A DNA stretch of 64,000 nt from Ancylothrix sp. D3o (GCF_025370775.1 NZ_JAMXEX010000002.1:434001-498000), one strand, 5' to 3'; counted from the first letter of the stretch, positions 18,244-27,373 are shown. The notes: generated from the sequence alone by a model not told the origin. Numbers and translations are program-made.

Positions 18244-18456
18244 TTAACTTTTGGCTTTGAGATAGGCGATGGCATTGCGCCAGAGTATGATTTGCTGGTT
18301 GTTGCTCTCGACAACTGCTATACAATCATCGTCTTGCCATCTTGCTTCGCCTGTGATCACATCGCCGGTGATAAGTTTGATTTCCATCACCTGTTTGTCT
18401 TTAATAAAGTTCTGAACAATGCGAACGCTGGGCAGGTTGGTGTTAAAGGTAGCCAT
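18244..18456 (-). CDS. hfq: Cyanobacterial Hfq (Sm-like RNA-binding protein)
   Basis: A 70-residue protein with the cyanobacterial Hfq pattern: LPSVRIVQNFIKDKQ, then VMEIKLITGDVITGEARWQDDD (Sm1-like) and the Sm2-like end ILWRNAIAYLK. Cyanobacterial Hfq lacks several RNA-binding residues of the enterobacterial protein and in Synechocystis works with the pilus motor PilB to support motility and DNA uptake. It is divergent from dapF, an arrangement seen in many cyanobacteria, which supports the call. The 232-bp space to dapF contains heptamer repeats. Confidence 0.9.
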   Translation of the reverse strand: MATFNTNLPSVRIVQNFIKDKQVMEIKLITGDVITGEARWQDDDCIAVVESNNQQIILWRNAIAYLKAKS

Positions 18457-18613
18457 AATTAAGTCGTTTTTGCGAAAATTTGCAATTTTTTTTTACCAGA
18501 AGTCCGTGCAGAGTTTGCTCGAAACTCTCCTTCGGTTGTACCTTAAAAAGAGGCATGGATCGTCCAAAAAATCAAAATGCTTTTGTACGACTGTCTTTTG
18601 TAAGAGTGTTTTT

Positions 18614-18655
18614 GAGCCTCTCACAAATGACTTTTGACAAATGACTTTTGACATG
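18614..18655. repeat. Heptamer-type repeat upstream of dapF
   Basis: Two direct copies of CAAATGACTTTTGA lie between the divergent hfq and dapF genes, close to the position where the dapF leader must be transcribed. Confidence 0.6.
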
Positions 18656-18688
18656 AGAACAAATTACGCTCAAGGAGAAAGCTGACTA

Positions 18689-19525
18689 ATGGGTATAGAT
18701 TTTACAAAGTATCACGGTTTGGGGAATGACTTTATTTTGATTGATAATCGGGCTTCTTCCTCTCCTCTGCTGAGCCCTCATCAGGCTGTGGAATTATGCG
18801 ACCGGCATTTTGGTATTGGCGCCGATGGGGTGATTTTTGCTCTGCCTGGAAGTGCCAACACTGATTATACAATGCGGATTTTTAACTCGGATGGCTCTGA
18901 GCCTGAAATGTGCGGCAATGGTATCCGCTGTTTGGCGAAGTTTCTGGCTGACTTGGAAGGGGTAAATGGCGAAAAAGAATACCGTATTGATACGGGTGCC
19001 GGCGTAATTATGCCGCAGTTACGCTCGGATGGTCAAGTGACGGTGGATATGGGGGAACCGCGTTTGCTTGCTGAAGAAATACCGACGACTTTGCGGGGTG
19101 CCGGTGAAAAGGTAATTCAGGAAACGCTGGAAGTGGCTGGACAAAATTGGGAGGTTACTTGTGTAAGTATGGGTAATCCTCACTGTGTTACTTTTGTCGA
19201 GGATGTCGCCACAATTGATTTAGAAAAAATTGGGCCTGTGTTTGAACATCATGGCGTTTTTCCCAAGCGTACAAATACTGAATTTATACAGGTTGTAGCG
19301 CGAGATTCCGTGAAAATGCGGGTGTGGGAACGGGGGGCCGGTGTTACGCTTGCCTGTGGGACGGGTGCTTGTGCTTCTTTGGTTGCAGCGGTTTTGACCG
19401 GCCGGTGCGACCGCAGTGCTACGGTAGAACTCCCCGGCGGTTGTCTGCAAATTGAATGGAGGGCAACCAATAACCGGATCTACATGACAGGGCCGGCAAT
19501 TCGGGTGTTTAGTGGTTGTTTTTAA
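18689..19525 (+). CDS. dapF: Diaminopimelate epimerase
   Basis: DapF converts LL- to meso-diaminopimelate, the precursor of lysine and of the peptidoglycan cross-link. The 278-residue protein has the N-terminal [14 protein letters not shown] block, the first catalytic cysteine in EMCGNGIRC and the second in ACGTGACAS, both in place. Length is normal for the family. The ATG at 18689 is preceded by AAGGAGA. Single gene, divergent from hfq. Confidence 0.96.
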   Translation: MGIDFTKYHGLGNDFILIDNRASSSPLLSPHQAVELCDRHFGIGADGVIFALPGSANTDYTMRIFNSDGSEPEMCGNGIRCLAKFLADLEGVNGEKEYRIDTGAGVIMPQLRSDGQVTVDMGEPRLLAEEIPTTLRGAGEKVIQETLEVAGQNWEVTCVSMGNPHCVTFVEDVATIDLEKIGPVFEHHGVFPKRTNTEFIQVVARDSVKMRVWERGAGVTLACGTGACASLVAAVLTGRCDRSATVELPGGCLQIEWRATNNRIYMTGPAIRVFSGCF

Positions 19526-19544
19526 TTTATCAAAAGTTACTTAC

Positions 19545-19664
19545 TCAAAAGTCATTGGTTAGTCAGGTTGTCGAAAGGGTTATTGGTCATCCGACTAACT
19601 TTTTGAGTAACTACTATTTGGTGTCATTTGTCAAGAGGCTTTTCTACCCTTGACAAATGATAGG
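19545..19664. repeat. Heptamer-type repeats downstream of dapF
   Basis: The block contains CAAAAGTCATTGGTTAGTC, GGGTTATTGGTCATCC and GTCATTTGTCAAGAGG...CCCTTGACAAATGA, the last two forming a stem. It belongs to the same family as 18117-18242. Confidence 0.6.
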
Positions 19665-19674
19665 CTCTCAAAAG

Positions 19675-19719
19675 AAAAAGAATAAAGTCCCCAGTTGACG
19701 CTGGCTTTGTTCTTTTTTT
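19675..19719 (+). terminator. Intrinsic terminator
   Basis: AAAAAGAATAAAG...CCAG pairs with CTGG..CTTTGTTCTTTTTTT, giving a stem followed by seven T. It lies about 150 bp after dapF and is the first strong terminator for that transcript. Confidence 0.7.
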
Positions 19720-19880
19720 ACCGGCTAACACCAACACCATTTTTTAGGGTGGTGGGGTGAAGGTTAAAAATCGTTGAATTGCCTCTGGTAATTTGCCGCT
19801 TTTTGCTCAAGGCTATAGTTTTAACAAAGCTCATCAGTGTGATGTAACTTTGGATTGACTAGGCTATATTTTAAGATATC

Positions 19881-19988
19881 ATGGCTGATGAAGCAAAAAA
19901 ATTGACTAAAACAAAATTTCTGAAAAAAATTGCTCACTCAAAAATGAAAATATCTTTAAAAAAGCCTCCCGAATTCAAAAAAATCTGA
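19881..19988 (+). CDS. Possible 35-residue basic peptide, doubtful
   Basis: ATG at 19881 opens 35 codons ending in TGA. The product begins MADEAKKLTKTKF and has a run of lysines through to its end (PPEFKKI), about one third Lys. There is no good ribosome binding site (TAAGATATC precedes the ATG), and the surrounding 300 bp are A-rich, which favours lysine codons by chance. It is reported because the 690-bp spacer has no other coding candidate. Confidence 0.15.
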   Translation: MADEAKKLTKTKFLKKIAHSKMKISLKKPPEFKKI

Positions 19989-20218
19989 TAAGATTAAAAG
20001 GAAACAAAAAAACTTGGGAAATCATAAAACAACAGCAATCAAGGAAAAAAAAAAGGAGAGAAACAAGCTTAACAATAATTTAACTGCCGGTAACAAGACA
20101 AGAAAAATCGCCAAAAATCAATCTATCAAGCAAGAGATAGAGATTTTGGGAAAAACTGAAAAAATATAGAAAAAAATAGGGTGCATTGGCCCCAATCAGC
20201 AAAAATAGGGAGATTTCA

Positions 20219-21361
20219 ATGGGTGGAGGTATTTATCTCATTCAAGATGATGACCGGCTTGTAGAAATGAAAGAACAAGCCTATGACTCAGAAGACAGAC
20301 TGCAAGAACTTTTAGAAAAATATCCCGACTTGATGGCCGGGAAAATAGATCGAGCGACTCCCCGGCGCTGGTTGGTAATAGTCCGAGATATGGCAATTCC
20401 TTTAGAAGAAGAAGGTAATGGCCGGTGGTCGCAGGATCGATTATTTCTTGACCAAGATGCAATTCCAACCCTGGTAGAAGTAAAACGCAGCAGTGATGCT
20501 AGAATTCGTCGAGAAATCATCGGGCAAATGCTGGACTACGCCGCCAATGCGGTGATTTACTGGCCGGTGGAATCAATAGTCGTGCAATTTGAAGCCAACT
20601 GTCGAGAACAAGGACGCGATCCAGAACAAGTTTTCGAGAAATTTTTAGGGCCCGATGCAGACGAGGAGGAATTTTGGCAAAAAGTCAAAACCAACTTGCA
20701 AGCCGGGAAAGTTCGCTTAGTATTTATCGCCGATCAAATTCCGGCAGAAATGCAGCGAGTCGTAGAATTTTTGAATGAACAAATGGACCCAACCGAAGTT
20801 TTAGCCGTTGAAATTAAGCAATATGTAAGCGAAGACGGTTTAAAAACATTGGTGCCGAGAGTTATTGGCCAAACTGCGGAAGCACAGCAAAAAAAATCCA
20901 GCGCCACCCGTGAGCGTCGGCGTTGGGATGAACAATCATTTTTTGAAGAATTCGCAGTGCGACAAGGCAGAGAAGAAGCTAAAATTGCCAGAAAAATTCA
21001 CGCTTGGGTCAGAAGTCAAGAACCGCTTTTATCCGTACAGTGGGGAACCGGTGACACCTACGGAGGGTTTGCAGCAAAAGTTAAACAAAAATCTGGGTCG
21101 GAATTATTCACACTTGATATTTCTGGTCAATTAGAGATTTCTTCAAGCGTTTATGCGGCCCAACGCCCTTTTAATTATCAAGAAAAATGGCAAGAGTTAA
21201 GAACTCGTTTAAGTTCCATTGGTCTATCACTTCCGGCTGACTACCACGAGAGAAGATTGCCTTCTTTACCCTTGTCCACCTTGGAAGAAGAAGAGGCACT
21301 TAATACATTATTAGAAACCTTTGAATGGGTGGTAGGTGAAATTGAACAAGCCGGAACTTAG
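20219..21361 (+). CDS. Solitary PD-(D/E)XK nuclease-like protein of unknown role
   Basis: A 380-residue soluble protein. In the first half, IPTLVEVKRSSDARIRREIIGQ (about residues 81-102) looks like the E-x-K strand and following helix of a PD-(D/E)XK nuclease, preceded by a possible acidic residue in FLDQD. The region RRWLVIVRD upstream resembles NucS/DUF91-like proteins. The second half, with charged WDEQSFFEEFA (about 240) and GTGDTYGGFAAKV, could be a separate nucleic-acid or ligand-binding domain. A TTG at 20186 is in frame, but the ATG at 20219 follows AGGGAGA and begins MGGGIYLI. Neighbours give no hint. It may be a stand-alone restriction-like or repair protein. Confidence 0.7.
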   Translation: MGGGIYLIQDDDRLVEMKEQAYDSEDRLQELLEKYPDLMAGKIDRATPRRWLVIVRDMAIPLEEEGNGRWSQDRLFLDQDAIPTLVEVKRSSDARIRREIIGQMLDYAANAVIYWPVESIVVQFEANCREQGRDPEQVFEKFLGPDADEEEFWQKVKTNLQAGKVRLVFIADQIPAEMQRVVEFLNEQMDPTEVLAVEIKQYVSEDGLKTLVPRVIGQTAEAQQKKSSATRERRRWDEQSFFEEFAVRQGREEAKIARKIHAWVRSQEPLLSVQWGTGDTYGGFAAKVKQKSGSELFTLDISGQLEISSSVYAAQRPFNYQEKWQELRTRLSSIGLSLPADYHERRLPSLPLSTLEEEEALNTLLETFEWVVGEIEQAGT

Positions 21362-21485
21362 TAAAGGCTAATCCCATTTTATAGCAATTAAAATGGGGTT
21401 GAGATTGGGTGATTATATTAACAAACCAATCAAGGAAGACATTTCCGGCTTGTGAGGATCATTTTTTTAATAGCTGCCTAGAGTG

Positions 21486-21532
21486 ATTTGTCCAAAGGGT
21501 GATCAGTGGTGATTTACTACCTTTGGACAAAT
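21486..21532. terminator. 13-bp perfect inverted repeat between convergent genes
   Basis: ATTTGTCCAAAGG at 21486-21498 is the exact reverse complement of CCTTTGGACAAAT at 21520-21532. It sits just beyond the DUF1565 stop and 125 bp after the nuclease-like gene, so it could terminate both; it also resembles the dispersed heptamer repeats. Confidence 0.5.
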
Positions 21533-21537
21533 GCCTG

Positions 21538-23193
21538 TTAGGGCAACTCTTCCATGCGAGCCTTAAAACCGTTGCTTTCCAGCCTTTGAATTAACTCTTG
21601 GGCATTGTTGCGGGAACTAAAAACACCCGCCTGCATAACAACTCGACCATTTAAAAAAGTGCGGAAAGCTTCGGGAAACAGCGCTCGGACGCGACCTTGT
21701 TCACGGTCGCTAGTGACATCCACAATCACCCGATAGCGCAAGGAACCGCTCCCCGCCGCCGCCGGAGACGGCGTAAAAGCGCCACCACTACCCAAGGGAA
21801 TACTAGCACTCGGCACCGGCAAAACCCCACCAGAACCGGCCCCACCCCCCGGAGGCGCTTCAAAACCAGGCAGAGTGGAAGGCCGAGAAATAGCAGCATT
21901 TTGGGGCACTGCCGCAGTTGCAGGCGGGGGAACTGGAATATCAACGGCAGTTTGAGCAGACACCGGCTCGTAGGGACGAGGGCCAGGAAGTGCAGGCCGG
22001 CTGGGCGGGAAATTATTATTAGAATTGGCCGGTGGTGCAGAAGGCAGAGGAAGAGCGGGCCGAGTCGCAACAGGGGGCGGGCTAACACTGACTCTACCCG
22101 ATAAATCAATACGACCGGCAGTGCGGTTGCCCATAATTTGATTGCCGAAAGCAGGAATCATTTCGCTGGCTTTTTGGGCGTTGATATCTAACTGACCATT
22201 GTTGCGAAGCACGTTACCCCCCGCTTCGGTGGCCGTGCCTAAGTTTGGTTGCGACTGACCGAGAGCAACAATTCCATCTTGAATATTGCCTTCAATATAA
22301 TTATTTCGCAGTACCGGCCTTGCCCTGTTTTGGACAATCACCCCCGAACGGTTGCGGAAAATACGATTGCCGGTGAGAGTCGGGACACTGTTACCACCGA
22401 TGTTGACGCCATAGCCGGTATTTTCAAAAATATTGTCGCTGATTTCTGGGCTGGAAGTCCCAAAAACCGTAACTCCGTTCGCACCGTTTTGACGAAATTG
22501 GTTGTTGCGGATCACCGGCGAGCTATTACCGTTAACAGAAACCCCGTCGTGGGTGCTGCCGGTGAAAGTATTGTCGGCGATGACGGGGCTGGTAGACTCA
22601 ACCCAGACAGCATAGCCGCGCCCGGTCGGGTTGCTGATCGTCAGGCCGGTAAGACCGGCTTCGTCTGCTCCTAAAATAGTGATGCTTTGGCTGCCAACGG
22701 TCGGGCTAACGTAGCCACCGCCGCCGATAATTTGGATGTTGCGTCCTTTGGAGGCTGGATCTCCTTGGAGTATCACTCCAGGTTTCATAATAATCGGAAA
22801 AGTTTCGCCGGTTTGGGCGCTATAGGTGCCAGGGGCTAAAACGATGACGCTGTTGGGTGCCGCCAGGCCCAAGGCACGGGTAATTGTTTTAAAAGGGGCG
22901 CTTTGGCTGCCGTTTCCGCCGCTATCATCGCCGCTGTTGGAGTTGACGTACAAGACGTTTTGGTTAGATGCTTGGGCGAGGAGGGAGGGGTTTGTGGGAA
23001 ACTGTAGGGCGTTTGCCGCTGGGCTGTAGCTAATCAGGCCGGCGCTCACTGCTAGGCAGACTCCTAAAATCAACGTTTTGGGAGAAGACACCGCTAGGGC
23101 GAGCCTCAGATTTTGGTGACTGGAATAAGAAGGTAACGTCACGACTTGCCTCCAAGGTGGGTTAAAATTTGTTGTTTGTTGATAAAATTGCAC
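21538..23193 (-). CDS. DUF1565 parallel beta-helix surface protein with C-terminal SPOR-like domain
   Basis: The 551-residue product has a hydrophobic signal region (about 38-62) ending ANALQ, then LYVNSNSGDDSGGNGS, which is the start of the DUF1565 right-handed beta-helix (about 80-340) with repeating SSPVIRNNQF-type coils. A Pro/Ala/Asn-rich linker (about 365-475) precedes a SPOR-like end in which VVMQAGVFSSRNNAQELIQ and LESNGFKARME are recognisable. SPOR domains bind denuded peptidoglycan; beta-helices are often carbohydrate-active or structural. The protein is probably cell-envelope or outer-membrane associated. No enzymatic residue set is evident. Confidence 0.88.
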   Translation of the reverse strand: MQFYQQTTNFNPPWRQVVTLPSYSSHQNLRLALAVSSPKTLILGVCLAVSAGLISYSPAANALQFPTNPSLLAQASNQNVLYVNSNSGDDSGGNGSQSAPFKTITRALGLAAPNSVIVLAPGTYSAQTGETFPIIMKPGVILQGDPASKGRNIQIIGGGGYVSPTVGSQSITILGADEAGLTGLTISNPTGRGYAVWVESTSPVIADNTFTGSTHDGVSVNGNSSPVIRNNQFRQNGANGVTVFGTSSPEISDNIFENTGYGVNIGGNSVPTLTGNRIFRNRSGVIVQNRARPVLRNNYIEGNIQDGIVALGQSQPNLGTATEAGGNVLRNNGQLDINAQKASEMIPAFGNQIMGNRTAGRIDLSGRVSVSPPPVATRPALPLPSAPPANSNNNFPPSRPALPGPRPYEPVSAQTAVDIPVPPPATAAVPQNAAISRPSTLPGFEAPPGGGAGSGGVLPVPSASIPLGSGGAFTPSPAAAGSGSLRYRVIVDVTSDREQGRVRALFPEAFRTFLNGRVVMQAGVFSSRNNAQELIQRLESNGFKARMEELP

Positions 23194-23395
23194 CCGGTCT
23201 ATTTTACTGAGATATTTTATGCCGTCTGGTAGGGTGGCTGATACCCCCTCTACTATTGCTTTTTATTTTGTCGGATCTGTGATCATAAGCAGCAAAGCTT
23301 AAAAATGTTTCCAGCTATTGCTACAAAGAGGTTAAATTCTTAGGAAAAACGCTAAAACGCGACAGACTGGGAGCCAACAATAAATTTAATTGACT

Positions 23396-24523
23396 ATGGG
23401 GGTGTTAATGATGGTGGATGGATCGAATTGGGGTGAACCAATGCAAGGTTTTAGTCTCTCTGTTGCTCAAAATGCCGTTTTTCGGATTTTAGATGCCAAT
23501 CTTGACCGCGCTAGGGAAGGTTTACGAATTCTTGAGGAGTGGTGCCGGTTTGGTCTTAATAATAGTTCTTTTGCGGCTGAGTGTAAGGAAATGCGGCAAG
23601 AGTTAGCCAAGTGGCACTCCCCAGAGTTGCGTGCGGCGCGCGATACTTTGGGCGATGTTGGTACTGCCCTTTCTCACCCCCAAGAAGAGCGCCGCGCCAG
23701 TATTACGGATCTTTTGCAGGCGAATTTTAGCCGCGTGGAGGAGGCTCTGCGGGTGCTTGAAGAATATGGCAAGCTTTATCATCCTCAGATGGGTTCGATT
23801 TTTAAGCAGATGCGTTATCGGGTTTATAACCTCGAAAGTAGTTTGATGGCTTATCCTCGTCATCAGCTTTTGCAGCGCTCTGGTTTATATTTGGTGACTT
23901 CGGCGGCAGAGCATTTATTTACCATTGTTGAGGCGGCTCTTCAAGGAGGCTTGACTTTAGTACAATATCGTGATAAGGAATCCGAGGACTGCGAGCGTCT
24001 GCGGAATGCCAAAATCTTGTGCAATTTGTGTCACCGTTATGGGGCGCTGTTTATTATCAATGACCGCGTAGATTTGGCCCTGGCAGTAGATGCTGATGGG
24101 GTACATTTGGGTCAGCAAGATGTGCCTATTGCGATGGCTCGTCAAATGCTTGGCCCTGCTCGTGTGATTGGTCGTTCGACAACGAATGCAGAGGAGTTGC
24201 AAAAGGCGCTTGACGAAGGGGCTGATTATGTTGGCGTGGGGCCGGTTTTTGAGACTCCCACAAAGCAAGGCAAGGCGGCTGCGGGTTTTGAATATGTTAG
24301 TTATGCCGCCCAAAATTGTCCGATTCCCTGGTTTGCGATTGGGGGAATTGATATGACAAATTTAAATGATGTTTTGGGGGCCGGCGCCCAGCGAGTGGCT
24401 GTGGTACGGGCAATTATGCAGGCAGAACAGCCTACGCTTGTGACTCAGTATTTTATTTCCCAGCTTAATCGATTTCAAACAATGCGATATTTGAAAAGTT
24501 CGGAGTCGGTCATTAATCCTTAA
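23396..24523 (+). CDS. thiE: Thiamine-phosphate synthase with N-terminal ThiD2 domain
   Basis: ThiE joins the pyrimidine (HMP-PP) and thiazole moieties of thiamine. The protein shows the cyanobacterial layout: an N-terminal ThiD2-like domain (FRILDANLDRAREGLRILEE through RYRVYNLES, about residues 20-150) and a C-terminal TIM-barrel synthase with LVQYRDK, FIINDRVDLALAVDADGVHLGQ, VIGRSTTN and DYVGVGPVFETPTK. The start is uncertain: TTG 23390, ATG 23396, 23408, 23411 and 23441 are all in frame and no ribosome binding site decides. thiS follows 74 bp downstream on the same strand, so the two probably form an operon. No TPP riboswitch is seen upstream. Confidence 0.93.
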   Translation: MGVLMMVDGSNWGEPMQGFSLSVAQNAVFRILDANLDRAREGLRILEEWCRFGLNNSSFAAECKEMRQELAKWHSPELRAARDTLGDVGTALSHPQEERRASITDLLQANFSRVEEALRVLEEYGKLYHPQMGSIFKQMRYRVYNLESSLMAYPRHQLLQRSGLYLVTSAAEHLFTIVEAALQGGLTLVQYRDKESEDCERLRNAKILCNLCHRYGALFIINDRVDLALAVDADGVHLGQQDVPIAMARQMLGPARVIGRSTTNAEELQKALDEGADYVGVGPVFETPTKQGKAAAGFEYVSYAAQNCPIPWFAIGGIDMTNLNDVLGAGAQRVAVVRAIMQAEQPTLVTQYFISQLNRFQTMRYLKSSESVINP

Positions 24524-24597
24524 TCATTTGTTAGGAGTCTTCATCTAAATAGTTAAGGCTTATTTGTCTTTAGTTGCAAGCAGAAAATCAGGAGAAT

Positions 24598-24807
24598 ATG
24601 GCAGAAATTAAGTTACAGGTTAATGGTGAAGAAAAAAACTGTGAAGCAAATACAACGCTGCCGGTTTTTTTGGAAAAATTGGGTTTAAATCCTCGTTTGG
24701 TGGCCGTTGAATATAATGGCGAAATTTTACACCGGCAGTTTTGGCAAGAAACTGTGATCAAACAAGGCGACCGATTAGAAATTGTTACCATTGTTGGCGG
24801 CGGTTAG
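24598..24807 (+). CDS. thiS: Sulfur carrier protein ThiS
   Basis: A 69-residue ubiquitin-like protein that ends in the Gly-Gly required for adenylation and thiocarboxylation (IVTIVGGG). It hands sulfur to thiazole synthase in thiamine formation. LPVFLEKLGLNPRLVAVEYN and RQFWQETVIKQGDRLEIV are typical of the family. An in-frame upstream start would add eight residues, but AGGAG ends 4 nt before the ATG at 24598. It follows thiE in the same direction, as in many cyanobacteria. Confidence 0.93.
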   Translation: MAEIKLQVNGEEKNCEANTTLPVFLEKLGLNPRLVAVEYNGEILHRQFWQETVIKQGDRLEIVTIVGGG

Positions 24808-24875
24808 GTTCGAGTAATTCCTTGATTTTTCATAAAATAGCCGGCGGGGGTAATTAAGCCCAAAATAACCTAATC

Positions 24876-26252
24876 TTATTCACCCCCAACCAAAGCCTCA
24901 ATTTCCGCCACCCCAGCAGGCAAATCAGCAGTAAAAACTTCTGTACCTGTTTCCGTTACCAAAACATCATCTTCAATCCGAATTCCCCGCACATCCGCAA
25001 ACAAAGATAACTTGTCCCAATTCACAATTTCCGCATATTTTGCCCGTTTTTCGGGGTCATTTAAAAGTGCCGGTACCTGATAAAATCCAGGCTCAATAGA
25101 TGTCAGCATCCCCGCTTTTAAACACCGATTTAACCGCAAGTAACCCAAGCCAAAACGCTCACTCCGGGTGCGTCCTTCCTCATAACCGGCCAAATCTCCC
25201 AAATCTTCCATATCATGCACATCCAAACCGATTAAATGCCCAATTCCGTGCGGGAAAAACAAAGCATGAGCATCCATTACTACTAAATCTTCGGCCTTTC
25301 CTTTTAAAATTCCACAAGATACCAAACCTTCCGCAATTACCCGACAAGCCAATAAATGAATATCCATATATTCCACACCCGGACGCATCTTTTCAATACA
25401 AGCATCATGCGCCGCCAAAACTACCTCATAAATATCTTTTTGCGTACTAGAAAACCGGCCAGAAACCGGCCAAGTGCGAGTCACATCCCCCGCCCAACCC
25501 AGAGAAGTTTCTGCACCCACATCAGCTAATAATAAATCACCGGAATTTATTTGATTATGATAAGACTCATTGTGCAGAACTTCCCCATGTACAGAGACAA
25601 TACTATTATAAGAAGTCGTCATATTTTCAGACATAATCACCGCTTCCATAGCAGCCCGAACCTGAGCCTCGAATTTTGCTGCCAAAGTTGCTTGCATTCC
25701 CGCTTTATGGGCTTGGGTTGTTACTTTTGCCGCCTTGCGTAATTCAGAAATTGCCAAATCATCATGGCATAAACGCAGAGAAACAATTGCTTTGATTAAT
25801 TCTAAATCAATTCCTTGTGGAGATTTAGCCGGAAAAATAGGCCGGTTTAAAACTTCAATTTGTTGCTTTTGAACTGTTAAATTTTGTACAAAAATTGTAG
25901 CCGCACCGGCAGCTTTTGCCGGTAATTCTGCCAAATCAAAAACAGCATCAGCCCCAATTAACTCAGCCAACTCTTGACGTTTTGGCATTTCCCCATGCCA
26001 AAGAGCACTTTCTGGGGTTGCTTCATCAATAAATAACTCTAACTTGCCGGCATCCAAACGAATCGCCGCATTTTCTAAAGGCAAACCGGCAAAATAAAGA
26101 AAATGACTACTAGCCCGAAAACGATAAACATTAGCCGGATAATTCCGTGAACAACTACGCCCCGACCACAAAATTACCGGAAAATTAACTAACGCTGCTA
26201 ATTTTAAACGACGTTCCCGCAAAGCCGGTGAAACATTTACCCCAAAATCCAT
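24876..26252 (-). CDS. pepP: Xaa-Pro aminopeptidase (aminopeptidase P, M24B)
   Basis: The enzyme removes N-terminal residues preceding proline. The 458-residue protein has an N-terminal creatinase-like domain (SGRSCSRNYPANVYRFRAS, about 30-48) and a C-terminal pita-bread domain with all five metal ligands: Asp in LLLADVGAE, Asp in GDVTRTWP, His in FFPHGIGHLIGLDVHD, Glu in TSIEPGFY and Glu in IRIEDDVLV. Starts 33 and 60 bp upstream are in frame; the ATG at 26252 is chosen because GAGG precedes it at a suitable distance and the homologues start near this point. It converges with thiS. Confidence 0.93.
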   Translation of the reverse strand: MDFGVNVSPALRERRLKLAALVNFPVILWSGRSCSRNYPANVYRFRASSHFLYFAGLPLENAAIRLDAGKLELFIDEATPESALWHGEMPKRQELAELIGADAVFDLAELPAKAAGAATIFVQNLTVQKQQIEVLNRPIFPAKSPQGIDLELIKAIVSLRLCHDDLAISELRKAAKVTTQAHKAGMQATLAAKFEAQVRAAMEAVIMSENMTTSYNSIVSVHGEVLHNESYHNQINSGDLLLADVGAETSLGWAGDVTRTWPVSGRFSSTQKDIYEVVLAAHDACIEKMRPGVEYMDIHLLACRVIAEGLVSCGILKGKAEDLVVMDAHALFFPHGIGHLIGLDVHDMEDLGDLAGYEEGRTRSERFGLGYLRLNRCLKAGMLTSIEPGFYQVPALLNDPEKRAKYAEIVNWDKLSLFADVRGIRIEDDVLVTETGTEVFTADLPAGVAEIEALVGGE

Positions 26253-26332
26253 AGCATTAACCTCAAATGATACCCAATCCAGCATTAAAAACCATTTAAC
26301 CTCAAAACACAAGCAGACAAACCATCCGCGTT

Positions 26333-26355
26333 AATCTGCGTTAATCTGCGGTTAA
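26333..26355. repeat. CCGCAGAT-type dispersed repeat, copy 1
   Basis: CGCGTTAATCTGCGTTAATCTGCGG is the complement of the AACCGCAGAT(A/T)AACGCAGAT unit found also at 29943, 52801 and 62685. Period about 10 bp. Confidence 0.75.
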
Positions 26356-26490
26356 AAAACAAAATTCTCTGACACAAATGCACAAAACCCAACAAACCAA
26401 ACTCAACAAATTAAATGAGCCTATATAGAAAGAACCTCTCCCAGTGCGAGAGAGATCCTTTATCTCATCTGGGTAAAAAACCCCTAAATT

Positions 26491-26763
26491 TTAGGGCTTC
26501 TTTTTCTTATCATTATCATCATCATCATCATCATCATCCTCATTATCATTATCATCTGCATCGCCCTGATTATTAGGCTGCGATTGGTTTTGTGGCACGG
26601 CGTTGGGTTGTACAGGTTGCGGTGGCGCAACAGGCTCAGGAGGCTTAGGACCTTGGCAACCGGTCAATCCAAAAACACTTACCAGCAAAAGCCCAGTCAT
26701 AAATTTGGCAAGAGTTTCGATAGTGTCGATTAAATTTCCTGATTGATTTTTTGGCGTTAACAT
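26491..26763 (-). CDS. Small lipoprotein with proline-rich and poly-aspartate tail
   Basis: A 90-residue product with a hydrophobic segment (about 20-33) ending in the lipobox LTGC, predicting a lipid anchor. The mature part is a Pro/Gln/Asn-rich linker followed by an Asp-rich block encoded by an ATC trinucleotide run on the plus strand (26514-26540) and a final KKKKP. Acidic tails of this kind could bind calcium or cations, but no function is known to me. The ATG at 26763 with AAGGG upstream is preferred to a TTG 69 bp further upstream. Copy-number change of the trinucleotide run would change the tail length. Confidence 0.65.
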   Translation of the reverse strand: MLTPKNQSGNLIDTIETLAKFMTGLLLVSVFGLTGCQGPKPPEPVAPPQPVQPNAVPQNQSQPNNQGDADDNDNEDDDDDDDDNDKKKKP

Positions 26764-26923
26764 CAGCAACCCTTTAGTTAAAAAAAGCGAACTCCTTCTT
26801 AAGATAAGATAAACAAAAGCAGATGCCGACAAATTTTAGTGATTAGTCAGCATCTCCTCAAACATCGCCAGTCTTGCTTTTGGAGGGGGGCAAGCCGGTG
26901 AAAAAAAACTGTGCAAAAAACTT

Positions 26924-27373
26924 ATGGCAACCAATCAAAAAACCTATCGAAAGAGTATCCAAAATTGTGACTGGCCCCTCGACCAGCTACCTGGATTAAG
27001 CGAACAAGATCGAAAACAACTGAGCACAGCCGGCATTACAAATACCGGCCAACTCCTTAAAAAAGCCGACACAGCAAACCAGCGACAAGCCTTAGCAAAT
27101 TACTTGCAAATCCAGATTCAATATGTTAACAAATGGGTAGCTTTAGCAGATTTAGCCCGCTTACCAGCAGTAGGATGCGACTATTGTGGGCTATTGCTTC
27201 ATGCAGGAGTCGGTTCTGTTAGCCAACTTTCCCAAATGCCAACCCACCGACTATACCAGCAAGTTTTGCGCCTACAAGTAGCAACAATGCAACGGCGAGA
27301 TTTATGTCCGTCCGTTGAAATAGTGCAGCAGTGGATACAACAAGCACAAACGCTAGAAACAAAGCACATATAG
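26924..27373 (+). CDS. DUF4332 protein (helix-hairpin-helix-like)
   Basis: A 149-residue soluble protein: LPGLSEQDRKQLSTAGITNTGQLL and LPAVGCDYCGLLLHAGVGSVSQL are two helix-hairpin-helix-like repeats, typical of DUF4332, which is common in cyanobacteria. HhH motifs usually contact DNA or proteins; no catalytic residues are seen. Two cysteines lie close together in GCDYCG. The gene is divergent from the poly-Asp lipoprotein and followed by a hairpin. Confidence 0.8.
   Translation: MATNQKTYRKSIQNCDWPLDQLPGLSEQDRKQLSTAGITNTGQLLKKADTANQRQALANYLQIQIQYVNKWVALADLARLPAVGCDYCGLLLHAGVGSVSQLSQMPTHRLYQQVLRLQVATMQRRDLCPSVEIVQQWIQQAQTLETKHI

Noticed and set aside
21697-22674. Long plus-strand frames antisense to the DUF1565 gene
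   Set aside because: They mirror the repetitive Pro/Asn-rich coding region on the other strand and lack starts with ribosome binding sites.
23200-23395. TPP riboswitch upstream of thiE
   Set aside because: CTGAGA occurs at 23207 but the rest of the conserved thi-box (ACCTGA...GGATAAT...GCGAAGGGA) is absent.
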